Counted from the first letter of the stretch, positions 52,529-62,052 are shown. The stretch is 64,000 nucleotides of DNA from Actinoallomurus iriomotensis (GCF_030269445.1 NZ_BSTJ01000001.1:1389898-1453897); one strand, 5' to 3'. The notes: generated from the letters alone by a model not told the origin. Made by a program: numbers and translations.

Positions 52529-52599
52529 AAGAAATGCGAAGAGCCCGACCGGGAAGCAACCCCCCGAAGGGAGTTGCGACCAGGCCGGGCCCCAGCTCG

Positions 52600-52673
52600 T
52601 AGCGGGGGTAGGATTTGAACCTACGACCTCTGGGTTATGAGCCCAGCGAGCTACCGAACTGCTCCACCCCGCG
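52600..52673 (-). tRNA. Initiator tRNA-Met (CAT)
   Basis: This 74-nt tRNA has a cloverleaf from CGCGGGG to the 3' CCCCGCTA, with D stem GAGC/GCTC, anticodon CAT at 52637-52639 in a stem closed by three G-C pairs (GGG..CCC), and T loop TTCAAAT. Three consecutive G-C pairs next to the anticodon and the unpaired C1:U72 end mark the actinobacterial initiator. No CCA is encoded. Confidence 0.95.
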
Positions 52674-52727
52674 TCGCGTTGTGTCTTTACTCTATGGGTA
52701 CTCCGCCCCCTATGCAAATCGATACCG

Positions 52728-55646
52728 CTACCTGCTGGGCTTCGGCGTCGGGGCGGGTGTGGCCGGTGGGGTCGATGAGCCGCTCGACACCGACGGCGAC
52801 GCGCTGGCCGACGGGGTCGGCTTGCTCTGGTCGCGTAGCTTGGCGAGCTGGTCCAGGGCGGCCTTGAGCTGCTTCTGCGCCTCCCCGTACGCCGCCCAGT
52901 CTCCCTTCGCCAAGGCGTTCTGCGCGTCGCTGTACGCCTTGTTCGCGGCTTCGATGGCGGCGCGTACGTCCTCCGACGACTGCAGCGGCGGGCCGGTCGG
53001 GGTCGTGACGCCTCCGCCCTTGAGGACCTGGTTCAGGGCGTCCTCCAGGGTCGCGCCGAAGCCGATGTCGTTCCCGTACGAGACGATCACCCGTTTCAGT
53101 AGCGGGTAGGAGCCGGCTCCCTTGTTGGCCTGGAGATAGACGGGTTCGACGTACAAGAAGCCTCCACCGAACGGCAGTGTCAGAAGGTTGCCGCTCACCG
53201 TCCTCGATCCGGGTCCGCGCAGCAGCGTGAGCTGCTGGGACACGGTCGGATTGTTCTCGAAGGTGTTCTTGACCTGTTCGGGTCCAGGGGTCACCTGGCT
53301 GCGCGGCACCTGGAGGATACGGATCTGACCGTACGTGCGGCTCGTCGGCACGCTGTCGACGGCCATGAAGGCGGTGAGATTGGTGGCCTTGCCGCGGGGC
53401 ACGAACGTCGAGGTCAGGGCGAAGCCCGGGGTGGTCTGGTCGGGCATCTTGACGCTCAGGTAGTACGGAGGTGCGAGGACGCCCTCGCCGGAGGGGTCGT
53501 TCGGGACCGCCCAGAAGTCCTGTCCGCTGTAGTACGCCTGCGGGTTCTCGACGTGGTAGGTGGCGAGGATCTGCCGCTGCACCTTGAACAGGTCCTCGGG
53601 GTAGCGCAGGTGCGCCATCAGGTCGGCGGGGATGGCCGTGCGCGGCTTGACGGTGCCCGGGAACGCCTTCATCCACGTCTTGAGGATCGGGTCGGAGTCG
53701 TCCCAGGCGTACAGGGTGACGGTGCCGTCGTACGCGTCGACCGTCGCCTTCACGGAGTTGCGGATGTAGTTGATGCGGTCGCCGGCCTGTGCGGCGACGG
53801 ACACGCGCGTTTCGGTGTTGGTGTCTCTCGTGGCGTCGGCGAGGCTGGTTCGCTCGGAGTAGGGATAGTCGCTCGCCGTGGTGTAGCCGTCGACGATCCA
53901 CTTGATCCGGCCGTCGACGACGGCGGGGTACGGGTTGCCGTCGACCTTGAGCCACGGCGCGGCCTTCTGCACCCGCTCGCGCGGGGAGCGGTCGTACAGG
54001 ATCCGTGAGTGGGAGTTGATCGCCCCGGACAGCAGGAGGTTCTTCTCCTTGAAGCGGATGGCGTAGAGCGTCCGGTCGAACAGGGAGCCGATGGGCACGC
54101 CGCCCTTGCCGGCGTAGGAGTTGTTGTGCTGGCCGCTGGCGCTCTTGTCGTCGGGGTAGTCGAGTTCGCGGTCGCCGGTTCCGCCGACGATGGAGTACGA
54201 GGGGGAGCGCTCGCCGAAGTACACGCGCGGCTGGGTGATGCCGAGCGCGCCCGACGGCGGGATGTCCTTCTCGGTGAAGGCGGGGGCGCCCTGGGCGTCG
54301 ACCTGGTTGCCGGGGGCCGCCACGAAGCCGTAGCCGTGCGTGTAGACGAGGTGGCTGTTGATCCAGTTGGCCTGGCCGGCGGGCGGCCCGTCCACCTCGC
54401 GGACGGCGACGACGGTGTCGCGCAGCGCGTTGCCGTCGGTGGGGTCGGGGTACCGGTCGATGTCGAGCGGGTCGGGGAACTTGTAGAAGCCCTTGATCTG
54501 CTGGAGCTGCTGGTACGTCGGTGAGACCACGGCCGGGTCGAGCAGGCGCACGTTGGGCAGGGTCGAGGTCTCCTGCTTGGCCTGGTCCGCGGAGAGCTTG
54601 GCGTTCGGGGTGTAGTCGGTGACCGTGGTGTCGTCGACGTCGTACGCCGCGCGGGTGGCGGTGATGTTGCGCCCGATGTACTTGGCCTCTTTGTCAGCCT
54701 CGCTCGGTTTGACGTGGAAGGTCTGGATCAGCAGCGGGAACACTCCGCCGATGAGGATGGCCGAGAGCACCAGCAGGCCGAAGGCCATGCCCGGCAGCAT
54801 GGCGCCCCGGCGGACGAAGGTGGCGAAGAACATCAGCGCGCAGATCAGGGCGATCACGGCGAGGATGGTCTTGGCGGGCAGCACCACGTTGACGTCGGTG
54901 TAGGACGGGCCGGTGACCACACCGCGTTCGGAGTGGGCCAGGCCCCACCGGTCGAACCAGTACGCCACGGCCTTGAGTAGCACGAACACGCCGAACAGCA
55001 CCGACAGGTGCACGCGGGCGGCCGTGCTGACCCGCTCCCCCTCCCCCTGCACGCGCACGCCGCCGTACAGGTAGTGCACGATCAGCGAGGCGATGAAGGT
55101 CAGGATCACCGCGGTGAACAGGTAGTCGAGGACGATCCGCAGCAGCGGATACGTGAACACGAAGAACGAGATGTCCTTGTGGAACTGCGGATCCTTGATA
55201 CCGAACGGCTGGCGGTTGAGGAACGCCAGCCAGATGCGCCACTGGCCGGCGGCGGCCGACGCGGTGAGCAGGCCGATCAGGCCGAGGATCGCGATGAGGA
55301 TGATCCGCCGGTGGGGGTCCACGACGCCGCGGTAGCGGTCGAGGCCCTGCTGTTCGACGGACGAGGGCCGGTACGCGGGCCGGAGCCGGTAGGCCGTCAC
55401 GATGTTGGCGCCGAGCAGCACGACCATGATCAGGCCGCCGGAGAAGAACAGGAGGACCCGGGTGGTGATCTGCTTGGTGTAGACCGAGGAGAAGCCGACG
55501 GAGCGATACCAGAGCACGTCCGTCCAGATCGCGGTGAACGCGAGGAAGGCCGCGACGAGGATCACGAGGGTCAGGATCACGGGCAGCATGAGCCGTGATC
55601 GGCTCATGCTGACTCGGCCGCTGAAGTTCGGGCTCCGGAAGCTCAC
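52728..55646 (-). CDS. UPF0182 family large membrane protein
   Basis: This 972-residue protein has about seven N-terminal helices (about 20-315), a long extracytoplasmic domain, a coiled region near 885-935 (AAIEANKAYSDAQNALAKGDW), and a Ser/Pro/Thr-rich tail. Features such as LDRYRGVVDPHRR and YGGVRVQGEG match UPF0182. GTG 55646 follows GAAGGGGGA. The family is near-universal in actinobacteria and has no known activity. Next to the initiator tRNA and divergent from the PPA1309 gene. Confidence 0.93.
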   Translation of the reverse strand: MSFRSPNFSGRVSMSRSRLMLPVILTLVILVAAFLAFTAIWTDVLWYRSVGFSSVYTKQITTRVLLFFSGGLIMVVLLGANIVTAYRLRPAYRPSSVEQQGLDRYRGVVDPHRRIILIAILGLIGLLTASAAAGQWRIWLAFLNRQPFGIKDPQFHKDISFFVFTYPLLRIVLDYLFTAVILTFIASLIVHYLYGGVRVQGEGERVSTAARVHLSVLFGVFVLLKAVAYWFDRWGLAHSERGVVTGPSYTDVNVVLPAKTILAVIALICALMFFATFVRRGAMLPGMAFGLLVLSAILIGGVFPLLIQTFHVKPSEADKEAKYIGRNITATRAAYDVDDTTVTDYTPNAKLSADQAKQETSTLPNVRLLDPAVVSPTYQQLQQIKGFYKFPDPLDIDRYPDPTDGNALRDTVVAVREVDGPPAGQANWINSHLVYTHGYGFVAAPGNQVDAQGAPAFTEKDIPPSGALGITQPRVYFGERSPSYSIVGGTGDRELDYPDDKSASGQHNNSYAGKGGVPIGSLFDRTLYAIRFKEKNLLLSGAINSHSRILYDRSPRERVQKAAPWLKVDGNPYPAVVDGRIKWIVDGYTTASDYPYSERTSLADATRDTNTETRVSVAAQAGDRINYIRNSVKATVDAYDGTVTLYAWDDSDPILKTWMKAFPGTVKPRTAIPADLMAHLRYPEDLFKVQRQILATYHVENPQAYYSGQDFWAVPNDPSGEGVLAPPYYLSVKMPDQTTPGFALTSTFVPRGKATNLTAFMAVDSVPTSRTYGQIRILQVPRSQVTPGPEQVKNTFENNPTVSQQLTLLRGPGSRTVSGNLLTLPFGGGFLYVEPVYLQANKGAGSYPLLKRVIVSYGNDIGFGATLEDALNQVLKGGGVTTPTGPPLQSSEDVRAAIEAANKAYSDAQNALAKGDWAAYGEAQKQLKAALDQLAKLRDQSKPTPSASASPSVSSGSSTPPATPAPTPKPSR

Positions 55647-55764
55647 GACCGTCCCCCTTCGCCGGGTGTCTGTGAAGGCAACTTACCGAGGCATCCCCGG
55701 GTTCCCGTACACGACCGGCCACCTCCGGCGAAAACACCCGTGCGGACGGTGAAAAAATAGACCG

Positions 55765-56265
55765 GTGCGCCCATTGGAAGAGCTCGTAGTCGAACTCGAA
55801 CGCCATGTCGCCGGAGCCGGCTGGGATGCCGCGCCGCGTCTCTACGCTCTGGTCGAAGCCCCCGAACTGCACGCGAACGAGCCGGATCTCGCCCGGCGGC
55901 TCGGCGTTCCCGATGTCCCCGGCCGGCTGGCCGCGCTGGAGCAGCCCGCTCTGCCCGTCGACAAGCCGGTCGACGACGTCCTCGCGGGCATCGAGTGGCC
56001 GGGCGGCGTCGCCGGCTGCGCCCTCGCGGTCGAGCGGATCCTGCTGCCCGAGGGCGCGGAGGACGACATGCCCGACGAGGACCCGACCGGCTGGGCGGCC
56101 CGGCATCCGGGCCGGGAGGACGTACGCCTCGTCGTGGGCGTGCTGCGCGACGGCTCTCGGCACTCGGCGATGCGGCTGCGCGGCCATGACAGCGACGATC
56201 AGGTGATGTCGGGCCCCGAGCTCGTCCCCGCCCTCGCCGAGGCGCTGGCCGCCACGCTCAGCTGA
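55765..56265 (+). CDS. PPA1309 family protein
   Basis: This 166-residue cytosolic protein of the actinobacterial PPA1309 family has the C-terminal EDVRLVVGVLRDGSRHSAMRLRGHD and the conserved GIEWPGGVAGCALAVERILLP. GTG 55765 is preceded by TAGACC six bases before, suggesting leaderless transcription. Function is unknown. It lies tail-to-tail with the ylbL-like gene with no gap; this gene pair is conserved in actinobacteria. Confidence 0.88.
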   Translation: MRPLEELVVELERHVAGAGWDAAPRLYALVEAPELHANEPDLARRLGVPDVPGRLAALEQPALPVDKPVDDVLAGIEWPGGVAGCALAVERILLPEGAEDDMPDEDPTGWAARHPGREDVRLVVGVLRDGSRHSAMRLRGHDSDDQVMSGPELVPALAEALAATLS

Positions 56266-57324
56266 TCACTTCGACGGGCAGGCGGGCACGGCTCCCTGCC
56301 CGGTGCGCAGCGCGCCCAGGGCCTGCAGCGCCCCGTGCATGGTGTCGACCCGTACGAGCCGGAGCCCCTTGGGCGCGGAGGCGACGGCGTCGGAGCAGTT
56401 CTGCGTGGGCGTGAGGAAGACCGTGGCGCCGGCGTGGCGCGCGGCGACCATCTTCTGCTGGATGCCGCCGATCGGCCCGACCTGACCCTCCGGGGTGATC
56501 GTGCCGGTGCCGGCGATGAACTTGCCGCCCGTGAGCTCCTGCGGGGTCAGCTTGTCGTAGATCCCCAGCGAGAACATCAGGCCGGCGCTCGGCCCGCCGA
56601 CGTCGCCGACGCTGATCTTCACCTGGACGGGGAACTGGAACTTCTCGCGCAGCACCACGCCCACGACGGGCTTGCCGGGAGTGCTCTTGTCCGGGGAGGC
56701 GACCGTGGTCACGTCGACGGAGGAGTCCTTGCCCGCGCGCCGGACGGTGAACTTCACCGTCTGTCCCGGCTTGTGCTTGCCGATCACCGCGCTGACCTCG
56801 GGGGTCTGCTTGATCTGCGTGCCGTCGACGGCGACGATCTGGTCGCCGGGCCGCAGCTTGCCCGCCGCGGGCAGGCCCTGCTGGACCGAGTCGACGACGA
56901 CCGTGGTGGTCGTCGGCAGGTGCAGCTCGTGCAGGGCCGCGGCGGTGGCGGCCTCCTGGGAGGTGGCCATCTCCTCGGTGTTCTCCTGCTCGACCTTCTT
57001 GGTCGAGACGTTCTTGGGGAAGATGGCCTCTTCCGGCACGATCGCCACGTCGGGGTCGAGCCAGCCGCGCAGGGCGGTGAACAGGTCGATGCGGTTGCCC
57101 GGCCCGCCCTGGTACGCGACGGTCACGAAGTTGAGGTGCCCGCTCTTGGGATAGGTCCGGGCGCCGCTGATCTGGATGAGCGGCGTCTTGCCGAGTTGCC
57201 CGAGCGTGTTGGTGGTGGGCCCGGGTCGCAGCGCGACGTACGGCACGGGAATGAACGCCCCCACCATGCCCAGTACGAGAATGAGCACGCTCGCGAAGAT
57301 GAGGGTGGCAGCACGACGGGACAT
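56266..57324 (-). CDS. YlbL-like PDZ/Lon (S16) protease
   Basis: This 352-residue membrane-anchored protease has an N-terminal transmembrane helix (about 8-30), a PDZ domain (about 130-210), and a Lon S16 catalytic domain. Catalytic Ser246 lies in GDVGGPSAGLMFSLG and Lys291 in GPIGGIQQKMVAA. The active site faces outside. Related YlbL of B. subtilis degrades the cell-division inhibitor YneA. ATG 57324 is standard. Confidence 0.92.
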   Translation of the reverse strand: MSRRAATLIFASVLILVLGMVGAFIPVPYVALRPGPTTNTLGQLGKTPLIQISGARTYPKSGHLNFVTVAYQGGPGNRIDLFTALRGWLDPDVAIVPEEAIFPKNVSTKKVEQENTEEMATSQEAATAAALHELHLPTTTTVVVDSVQQGLPAAGKLRPGDQIVAVDGTQIKQTPEVSAVIGKHKPGQTVKFTVRRAGKDSSVDVTTVASPDKSTPGKPVVGVVLREKFQFPVQVKISVGDVGGPSAGLMFSLGIYDKLTPQELTGGKFIAGTGTITPEGQVGPIGGIQQKMVAARHAGATVFLTPTQNCSDAVASAPKGLRLVRVDTMHGALQALGALRTGQGAVPACPSK

Positions 57325-57333
57325 GGCGGAAGC

Positions 57334-57525
57334 CTACGCGGTCGATCGACCGCCCCGTCGCGCACTGTCGGTGCTGTTCCGCTTCAACGCGTCGAGGAAG
57401 CGTTTGAAGTATTCGACCTCTTCGAAACTGCGCCGGAAACGGGGCCGGCGACCCCACATGCGGATGATCGCGCCGACGACCAGCGCGACGGTCACCGGGA
57501 CGACCCACCACGCCAGAACGGACAA
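57334..57525 (-). CDS. Small membrane protein of unknown function
   Basis: This 63-residue protein has one N-terminal helix (about 5-22, AWWVVPVTVALVVGAIIRM) and a basic cytoplasmic tail (RRPRFRRSFEEVEYFKRFLDALKR). TTG 57525 is preceded by GGAGGTGG with 8-base spacing. It lies 9 bp upstream of the ylbL-like gene on the same strand, a conserved arrangement by my recollection. Function is unknown. Confidence 0.68.
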   Translation of the reverse strand: MSVLAWWVVPVTVALVVGAIIRMWGRRPRFRRSFEEVEYFKRFLDALKRNSTDSARRGGRSTA

Positions 57526-57584
57526 GGGGTGCCACCTCCCGAAAACCGGTCACCACTTACGTAACCGGTATCACGGGCGACAAA

Positions 57585-58007
57585 TCACCCAACGCCCACC
57601 CATTCGTCCCCGCCATCGGCAAAGACTTGGTGTTTCCAGATCGGGACCTCGGCCTTGAGATCGTCGATGAGAGTACGGCAGGCCTCGAACGCCTCGGCGC
57701 GGTGCGGGCAGGCGGCCGCCACGACCACCGCCAGATCGCCGACGTCGAGGTCGCCCACCCGGTGTACGGCGGCGATGGCGCGCACGTCGTAGTCGGCGGC
57801 GACCTTCTCCATCACGACGCGCAGCCGGTCGGCGGCCTGGGGGTGCGCCGTGTAGCCCAGTCCGGACACCGCGCGACGATGGTCCTCGTCGCGCACGGTG
57901 CCGACGAAGATCGCCGTGCCGCCCGCGCCCGAGTCGGCGACGGCGGCGAGCACCTCGTCGGCGGACAGCGGCGTGTCACGGAGTTCCGCGAGCCGGATCA
58001 CGTTCAC
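57585..58007 (-). CDS. moaE: Molybdopterin synthase catalytic subunit MoaE
   Basis: This 140-residue MoaE, the large subunit of molybdopterin synthase, has GGTAIFVGTVRDEDHRRAVSGL, YTAHPQAAD, the RIxAVHRVGxLxxGD-like IAAVHRVGDLDVGD, and the active-site Lys in VPIWKHQVFADG. GTG 58007 gives VNVIRLAELRD; GTG 58001 is an alternative. No moaD or other cofactor genes lie nearby. Confidence 0.93.
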   Translation of the reverse strand: MNVIRLAELRDTPLSADEVLAAVADSGAGGTAIFVGTVRDEDHRRAVSGLGYTAHPQAADRLRVVMEKVAADYDVRAIAAVHRVGDLDVGDLAVVVAAACPHRAEAFEACRTLIDDLKAEVPIWKHQVFADGGDEWVGVG

Positions 58008-58141
58008 CTGAGGAACGCTACCCCGCCGCTCCCGGCGCTCGGACCGCGCCCGGCATGGCCGCTGCGAGCCACTACCTGCCGCACGGCCCGCAGCTGCGAC
58101 GGCCGTGCGGCGACCGAGACCGCAACGGCGAGGACGCGGAA

Positions 58142-59227
58142 CTATCCGCGACGTTTCCGGCGCGCCCGGCGGACGATCGCGGCCGTGCCGATGACGGCGA
58201 CGGTCGCGCCCGCCGCGGTGGCCATGGTCGCCTCCTTGCGCGCCAGCCGGCGCCCGACCACCGCGTGGCGTCCCGCGACCTCCTCGAGCAGCGCGTTCAG
58301 CGCCTCGGCGTTGTCGCGCGAGGGTTTCCAGCCGGCGGTGCGCAGGGTGGCGCAGTCGGCCACCCACGGGTAGACGACGTAGTGCAGGTCGGTGGCGGGC
58401 GCCGGAGTGACCCCGATGCGGTGCAGGCGCTGCGCGGTGCCGAACGTGATCGCCGCGGGCAGTTCGAACCGCCTCCGCCCGGTGATCTCCTCGACCTCCT
58501 CCGGCTCCAGCCAGCCCTCGCAGCCGACCGCGAACCGGCCGGAGACCTCACCGGAGACGGCGAGTTCGAGGGCGGTGACCAGGTCGTCGACGTGGCAGAA
58601 CTGCCAGCGCTGCGCGGTGCCCTTGACGGTGAGCAGGCGCGGGGCCTCGAAGTGGCGGGTCACGACCGTGTCGACGCCCGGCCCGACGAGGGCCGCCGGA
58701 CGCAGGACCGTGACGGTCATGCCGGGATGCGCCACGGGCGCCATGCCCGCGAGCTCCTCGATCTCCAGGAAGTCGCCCACGATGCCGTCGTCGAACTCGG
58801 CCGCCGTCGGTGAGTCCTCCGGCAGGGGCACGGGGTTGCCCTCCTGGGCCCCGTAGACCATGGCACTCGTCACCAGGATCACCCGCCGGACCCGTACCGC
58901 CGCGGCCGCGGTGATCACGGTCTGCGCGCCGCGGACGTTGTACGCCCGGCGCTCGCGGTGATCGGTCTCCGGCGACTGGTCGACGTCGAGATGGACGATC
59001 ACGTCGACGTCGGAGATGCGGCTGGTGAGCTGTGGATCGCGGATGTCGACGACCCGCCACGTGACCCCCGGCACGTCTCCCCGGTGGTCGTCCAGGGCGA
59101 CGACCTTCCTTACTTCAGCGGAAGCGGCGAGCCGGGCGACCAGCGCGCGCCCGATGCCGTCCGCCGCCCCCGTGACGGCGACGACGGGGCCCGCGCTACG
59201 CCGTGGGCGAACCTGTCGTGTACTCAA
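58142..59227 (-). CDS. NAD-dependent epimerase/dehydratase-type SDR with membrane tail
   Basis: This 361-residue extended SDR has VAVTGAADGIGRALVARL (NAD motif), the SAMVYG active-site Tyr (with Ser in VTSAM), and a LRPAALVGPG block. The C-terminal 30 residues contain a hydrophobic helix (AAGATVAVIGTAAIVRR) and a basic end. TTG 59227 follows AGGAGG. Substrate is unknown; similar actinobacterial proteins lie near moaE. Confidence 0.84.
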   Translation of the reverse strand: MSTRQVRPRRSAGPVVAVTGAADGIGRALVARLAASAEVRKVVALDDHRGDVPGVTWRVVDIRDPQLTSRISDVDVIVHLDVDQSPETDHRERRAYNVRGAQTVITAAAAVRVRRVILVTSAMVYGAQEGNPVPLPEDSPTAAEFDDGIVGDFLEIEELAGMAPVAHPGMTVTVLRPAALVGPGVDTVVTRHFEAPRLLTVKGTAQRWQFCHVDDLVTALELAVSGEVSGRFAVGCEGWLEPEEVEEITGRRRFELPAAITFGTAQRLHRIGVTPAPATDLHYVVYPWVADCATLRTAGWKPSRDNAEALNALLEEVAGRHAVVGRRLARKEATMATAAGATVAVIGTAAIVRRARRKRRG

Positions 59228-59365
59228 CTCGAGCGAGTCCTCCTATCGCACGCCCCCGGGCTGCGACCGGATAACGTGAAGGTTGTGACCTATTCATCCT
59301 GCACGAGGTAGAGCCCGTGAGCGAGTCACTGGCTAGAGGAGTGTGGGGTCGGTGAAGGAGTTCTC

Positions 59366-60664
59366 GTGAGTGACATCCCCTTCGGGTTCAACCGCCCGAG
59401 CGAGCCCGGAGACGAGAACGAGCCCGGAAAGCAGGATCCGTTCGGCGCGGGCAACATGCAGGACTTCGCCGCCATGTTGCACCAGTTCGCCGACATGCTG
59501 TCCAACCAGTCCTCCGGGGGCGGGCCGCTGAACTGGGATCTGGCCAAGGACATCGCCCGTCACCAGGTGGCCGAGAAGGGCGACCCGTCCGTGCTGGACG
59601 CCCAGCGCCGCGCGGTCGTGGAGGCGTTGCGCCTGGCCGACCTGTGGCTGGACGAGGCGACGACGCACCCCGCCGGCATCCGTACCCCGCAGGCGTGGAG
59701 CCGGTCCGAGTGGATCGAGCACACCCTGCCGGTGTGGTCGAAGATCTGCGATCCGATGGCCGCCCGCATGGTCGACTCGATGGGCTCGGCGATGCCCGAG
59801 GAGATGCAGGCCGTGGCCGGCCCGCTCGTCGGCATGGTGAAGCAGATGGCGGGCGCGATGGTCGGCGGCCAGGCGGGGCAGGCCCTCGGGGGCCTGGCCC
59901 TGGAGGTCGTCGGCTCCACCGACATCGGCCTGCCGCTGGCGCCTCCCGGCGTCGGCGCGCTGCTGCCCTCGGGCATCCGCGCGTTCGGTGAGGGCCTGGA
60001 AATCGAAGAGGACGAGGTGCGCGTCTACCTGGCGCTGCGCGAGGCCGCGCACCAGCGGCTGTTCGAGCACGTGCCGTGGCTGCGCCCGCACCTGCTGCGT
60101 GCCGTCGAGGACTACGCGAGCGGCATCACCGTCGACCTGTCCAAGATCGAGGACGCCGTGTCGGGGGTGGATCTGACCAACCCGGAGGCGCTCCAGCAGG
60201 CGCTCGGCGGCGAGCTGTCCCTCACCCCGGAGGAGACGCCGCAGCAGAAGGCGGCGCTGGCCCGGCTGGAGACGATGCTCGCGCTGGTCGAGGGCTGGGT
60301 GGACACCGTGGTGAACGCCGCGGCCAAGGACCGGCTGCCGTCCTCCGTACGCCTGGCCGAGGCGGTGCGCCGGCGGCGTGCCACGGGCGGGCCGGCGGAG
60401 CGCACGTTCGCGACGCTGGTCGGCCTGGAGCTGCGGCCGCGGCGGCTGCGCGAGGCCGCGGCGCTGTGGGCCGCCCTCGGCGAGGCCCGGGGCAACGACG
60501 GCCGCGACGCCGTGTGGGCGCACCCGGACCTGATGCCGACCGCCGAGGACCTCGACGACCCGACGGCGTTCGTCGAGGGCAAGAGCGCCGACATCGACAT
60601 CACGGACTTCACCGACCCCAAAGGCGAGACCGACGAGCCCGGCGGCTCAGGCGAGGAGGCGTGA
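59366..60664 (+). CDS. DUF2342 zinc-dependent metalloprotease-like protein
   Basis: This 432-residue protein of the DUF2342/coenzyme-F420-associated family has a zincin-like fold. The candidate metal-binding helix reads LREAAHQRLFEHVPWLRPHLL, with HxxxxxxH spacing rather than a canonical HExxH. N-terminal 35 residues are Gly/Pro/Glu-rich and disordered, and the tail is acidic. GTG 59366 follows GAAGGAG. Its stop overlaps the NUDIX start (GTGA). Activity is unproven. Confidence 0.85.
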   Translation: MSDIPFGFNRPSEPGDENEPGKQDPFGAGNMQDFAAMLHQFADMLSNQSSGGGPLNWDLAKDIARHQVAEKGDPSVLDAQRRAVVEALRLADLWLDEATTHPAGIRTPQAWSRSEWIEHTLPVWSKICDPMAARMVDSMGSAMPEEMQAVAGPLVGMVKQMAGAMVGGQAGQALGGLALEVVGSTDIGLPLAPPGVGALLPSGIRAFGEGLEIEEDEVRVYLALREAAHQRLFEHVPWLRPHLLRAVEDYASGITVDLSKIEDAVSGVDLTNPEALQQALGGELSLTPEETPQQKAALARLETMLALVEGWVDTVVNAAAKDRLPSSVRLAEAVRRRRATGGPAERTFATLVGLELRPRRLREAAALWAALGEARGNDGRDAVWAHPDLMPTAEDLDDPTAFVEGKSADIDITDFTDPKGETDEPGGSGEEA

Positions 60665-61215
60665 CCGCCGGACTGCACGGTGACGCGGTGCGGGTGCTGT
60701 CGAACTGGCGCCCGTCCGACGCCGGACAGGACGCGCTGCGGCGCGAGTTCCTCGCGCACCTGGCCGAGTACCCGGACGGGATGTGGCGTGAGTGCGTGGC
60801 CGGCCACCTGACCGCGAGCACGGCGGTGCTCGACGCGACCGGTGAGCGCGTGCTGCTGACCCTTCATCCCAAGGCGAAGCGGTGGCTGCAGCTGGGCGGT
60901 CACTGCGAGCGGGCGGACACGTCGCTGGCGGAGGCCGCGCTGCGGGAGGCCGCGGAGGAGTCCGGCATCGAGGGCCTGCGCCTGCTGACGGGCCCGGTCC
61001 GCGTCGACCGTCACCGCGTCTGGTGCCACGGCGGGTCGTACCACCTGGACGTGCAGTACACCGCGGTCGCCCCGCCGGGCGCCCGCGCGCGGATCAGCGA
61101 GGAGTCCGACGACCTGCGCTGGTTCCCGCTGGAGTCCGTCCCGGACCCCGCCGACGACGTGCTGCGCCGCCTGGTCGCCGCGTCGGGGAGGCTGTTCGCC
61201 GCGCAGTCGGCCTGA
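60661..61215 (+). CDS. NUDIX hydrolase
   Basis: This 184-residue hydrolase has the NUDIX box GHCERADTSLAEAALREA followed by AEESGI (positions about 80-103). It probably hydrolyses a nucleoside-diphosphate derivative. GTG 60661 overlaps the stop of the preceding gene by GTGA, so the two are coupled. Substrate is unknown. Confidence 0.9.
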   Translation: MTAGLHGDAVRVLSNWRPSDAGQDALRREFLAHLAEYPDGMWRECVAGHLTASTAVLDATGERVLLTLHPKAKRWLQLGGHCERADTSLAEAALREAAEESGIEGLRLLTGPVRVDRHRVWCHGGSYHLDVQYTAVAPPGARARISEESDDLRWFPLESVPDPADDVLRRLVAASGRLFAAQSA

Positions 61216-62052
61216 TCAGGGGACGCGGGCGATGCCGCTCCACATCGTGGAGGTCATCGTGCCGACGTCGAAGCGCGGGTCCGGACGCCACTCCGAGGCC
61301 CGTACGATGCCCGGCTCGATCAGTTCCAGGCCGGCGAAGAAGCGGGAGACGTCCTCGAACGAACGCGGCGTGACCTTCTGGGCCATCACGCGGTTGAGGC
61401 TCTTGGCCATGGCGCCCATCTGGTCCGCCCGCAGGTCGCTGGCCGGGTGGGAGACGACCAGGTGGCTGCCCGGCGGCATGGCCTCCACCAGGCGGGCCAC
61501 GATGCCGTACGGGTCGTCCTGGTCCGGGATGCAGTGGAGGACGGCGACCAGCATGAGGGCCACCGGGCGGGAGAAGTCGAGCGTCTCGGCCGCCTCCGCC
61601 AAGATCTTCTCCGGGTCGCGCAGGTCGGCGTCCAGGTAGGCGGTGGCGCCCTCGGGCCGGCTGGTCAGCAGGGCCCGGGCGTGGGCGAGCACGGCCGGAT
61701 CGTGGTCGGTGTAGACGATGCGGCTCTCGGGCGCGATCGACTGGGCGACCTCGTGCGTGTTGTCGGCCGCCGGGATGCCGGTGCCGATGTCGAGGAACTG
61801 GCGGATGCCCGCCTCACCGGCCAGGTGACTCACCGCACGGGCGAGGAAGGCGCGGGTGTTGCGCACGGAGGCGACCAGGCCGGGGAATGCCTTGACGGCC
61901 TCGTCACCGGCCTCGCGATCGGCCCGGAAATGGTCCTTCCCGCCCAGCCAGTAGTCCTGGACCCGGGCGATGTGCGCCACCTCCGTGTCGAACGCGGGCG
62001 GTGCGCTGGGGCGTTCGGCCCCGGTGGTTCGGAACCATGGGTCGTCCGTCAC
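61216..62052 (-). CDS. DUF574/SAM-dependent methyltransferase
   Basis: This 278-residue methyltransferase of the actinobacterial DUF574 (S-adenosylmethionine-dependent) family has PPAFDTEVAHIARVQDYWLGGKDHF, RQFLDIGTGIPAADNTHEVAQ (motif I), IVYTDHDPAVLAHARALL, and MLVAVLHCIPD. GTG 62052 follows GAGAGGGAC. It abuts the NUDIX gene tail to tail. The substrate is unknown; the family is often duplicated in streptomycetes. Confidence 0.9.
   Translation of the reverse strand: MTDDPWFRTTGAERPSAPPAFDTEVAHIARVQDYWLGGKDHFRADREAGDEAVKAFPGLVASVRNTRAFLARAVSHLAGEAGIRQFLDIGTGIPAADNTHEVAQSIAPESRIVYTDHDPAVLAHARALLTSRPEGATAYLDADLRDPEKILAEAAETLDFSRPVALMLVAVLHCIPDQDDPYGIVARLVEAMPPGSHLVVSHPASDLRADQMGAMAKSLNRVMAQKVTPRSFEDVSRFFAGLELIEPGIVRASEWRPDPRFDVGTMTSTMWSGIARVP

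Noticed and set aside
51666-52717. Pro/Leu/Ser-rich 240-330 codon ORFs across the octamer tract
   Set aside because: They are translations of the tandem repeat in shifted frames, extending through the tRNA, with no family similarity.
59317-59355. Another bridging micro-ORF before the metalloprotease-like gene
   Set aside because: It begins MSES like the others, but the frame ends after 12 codons and does not overlap the downstream start.
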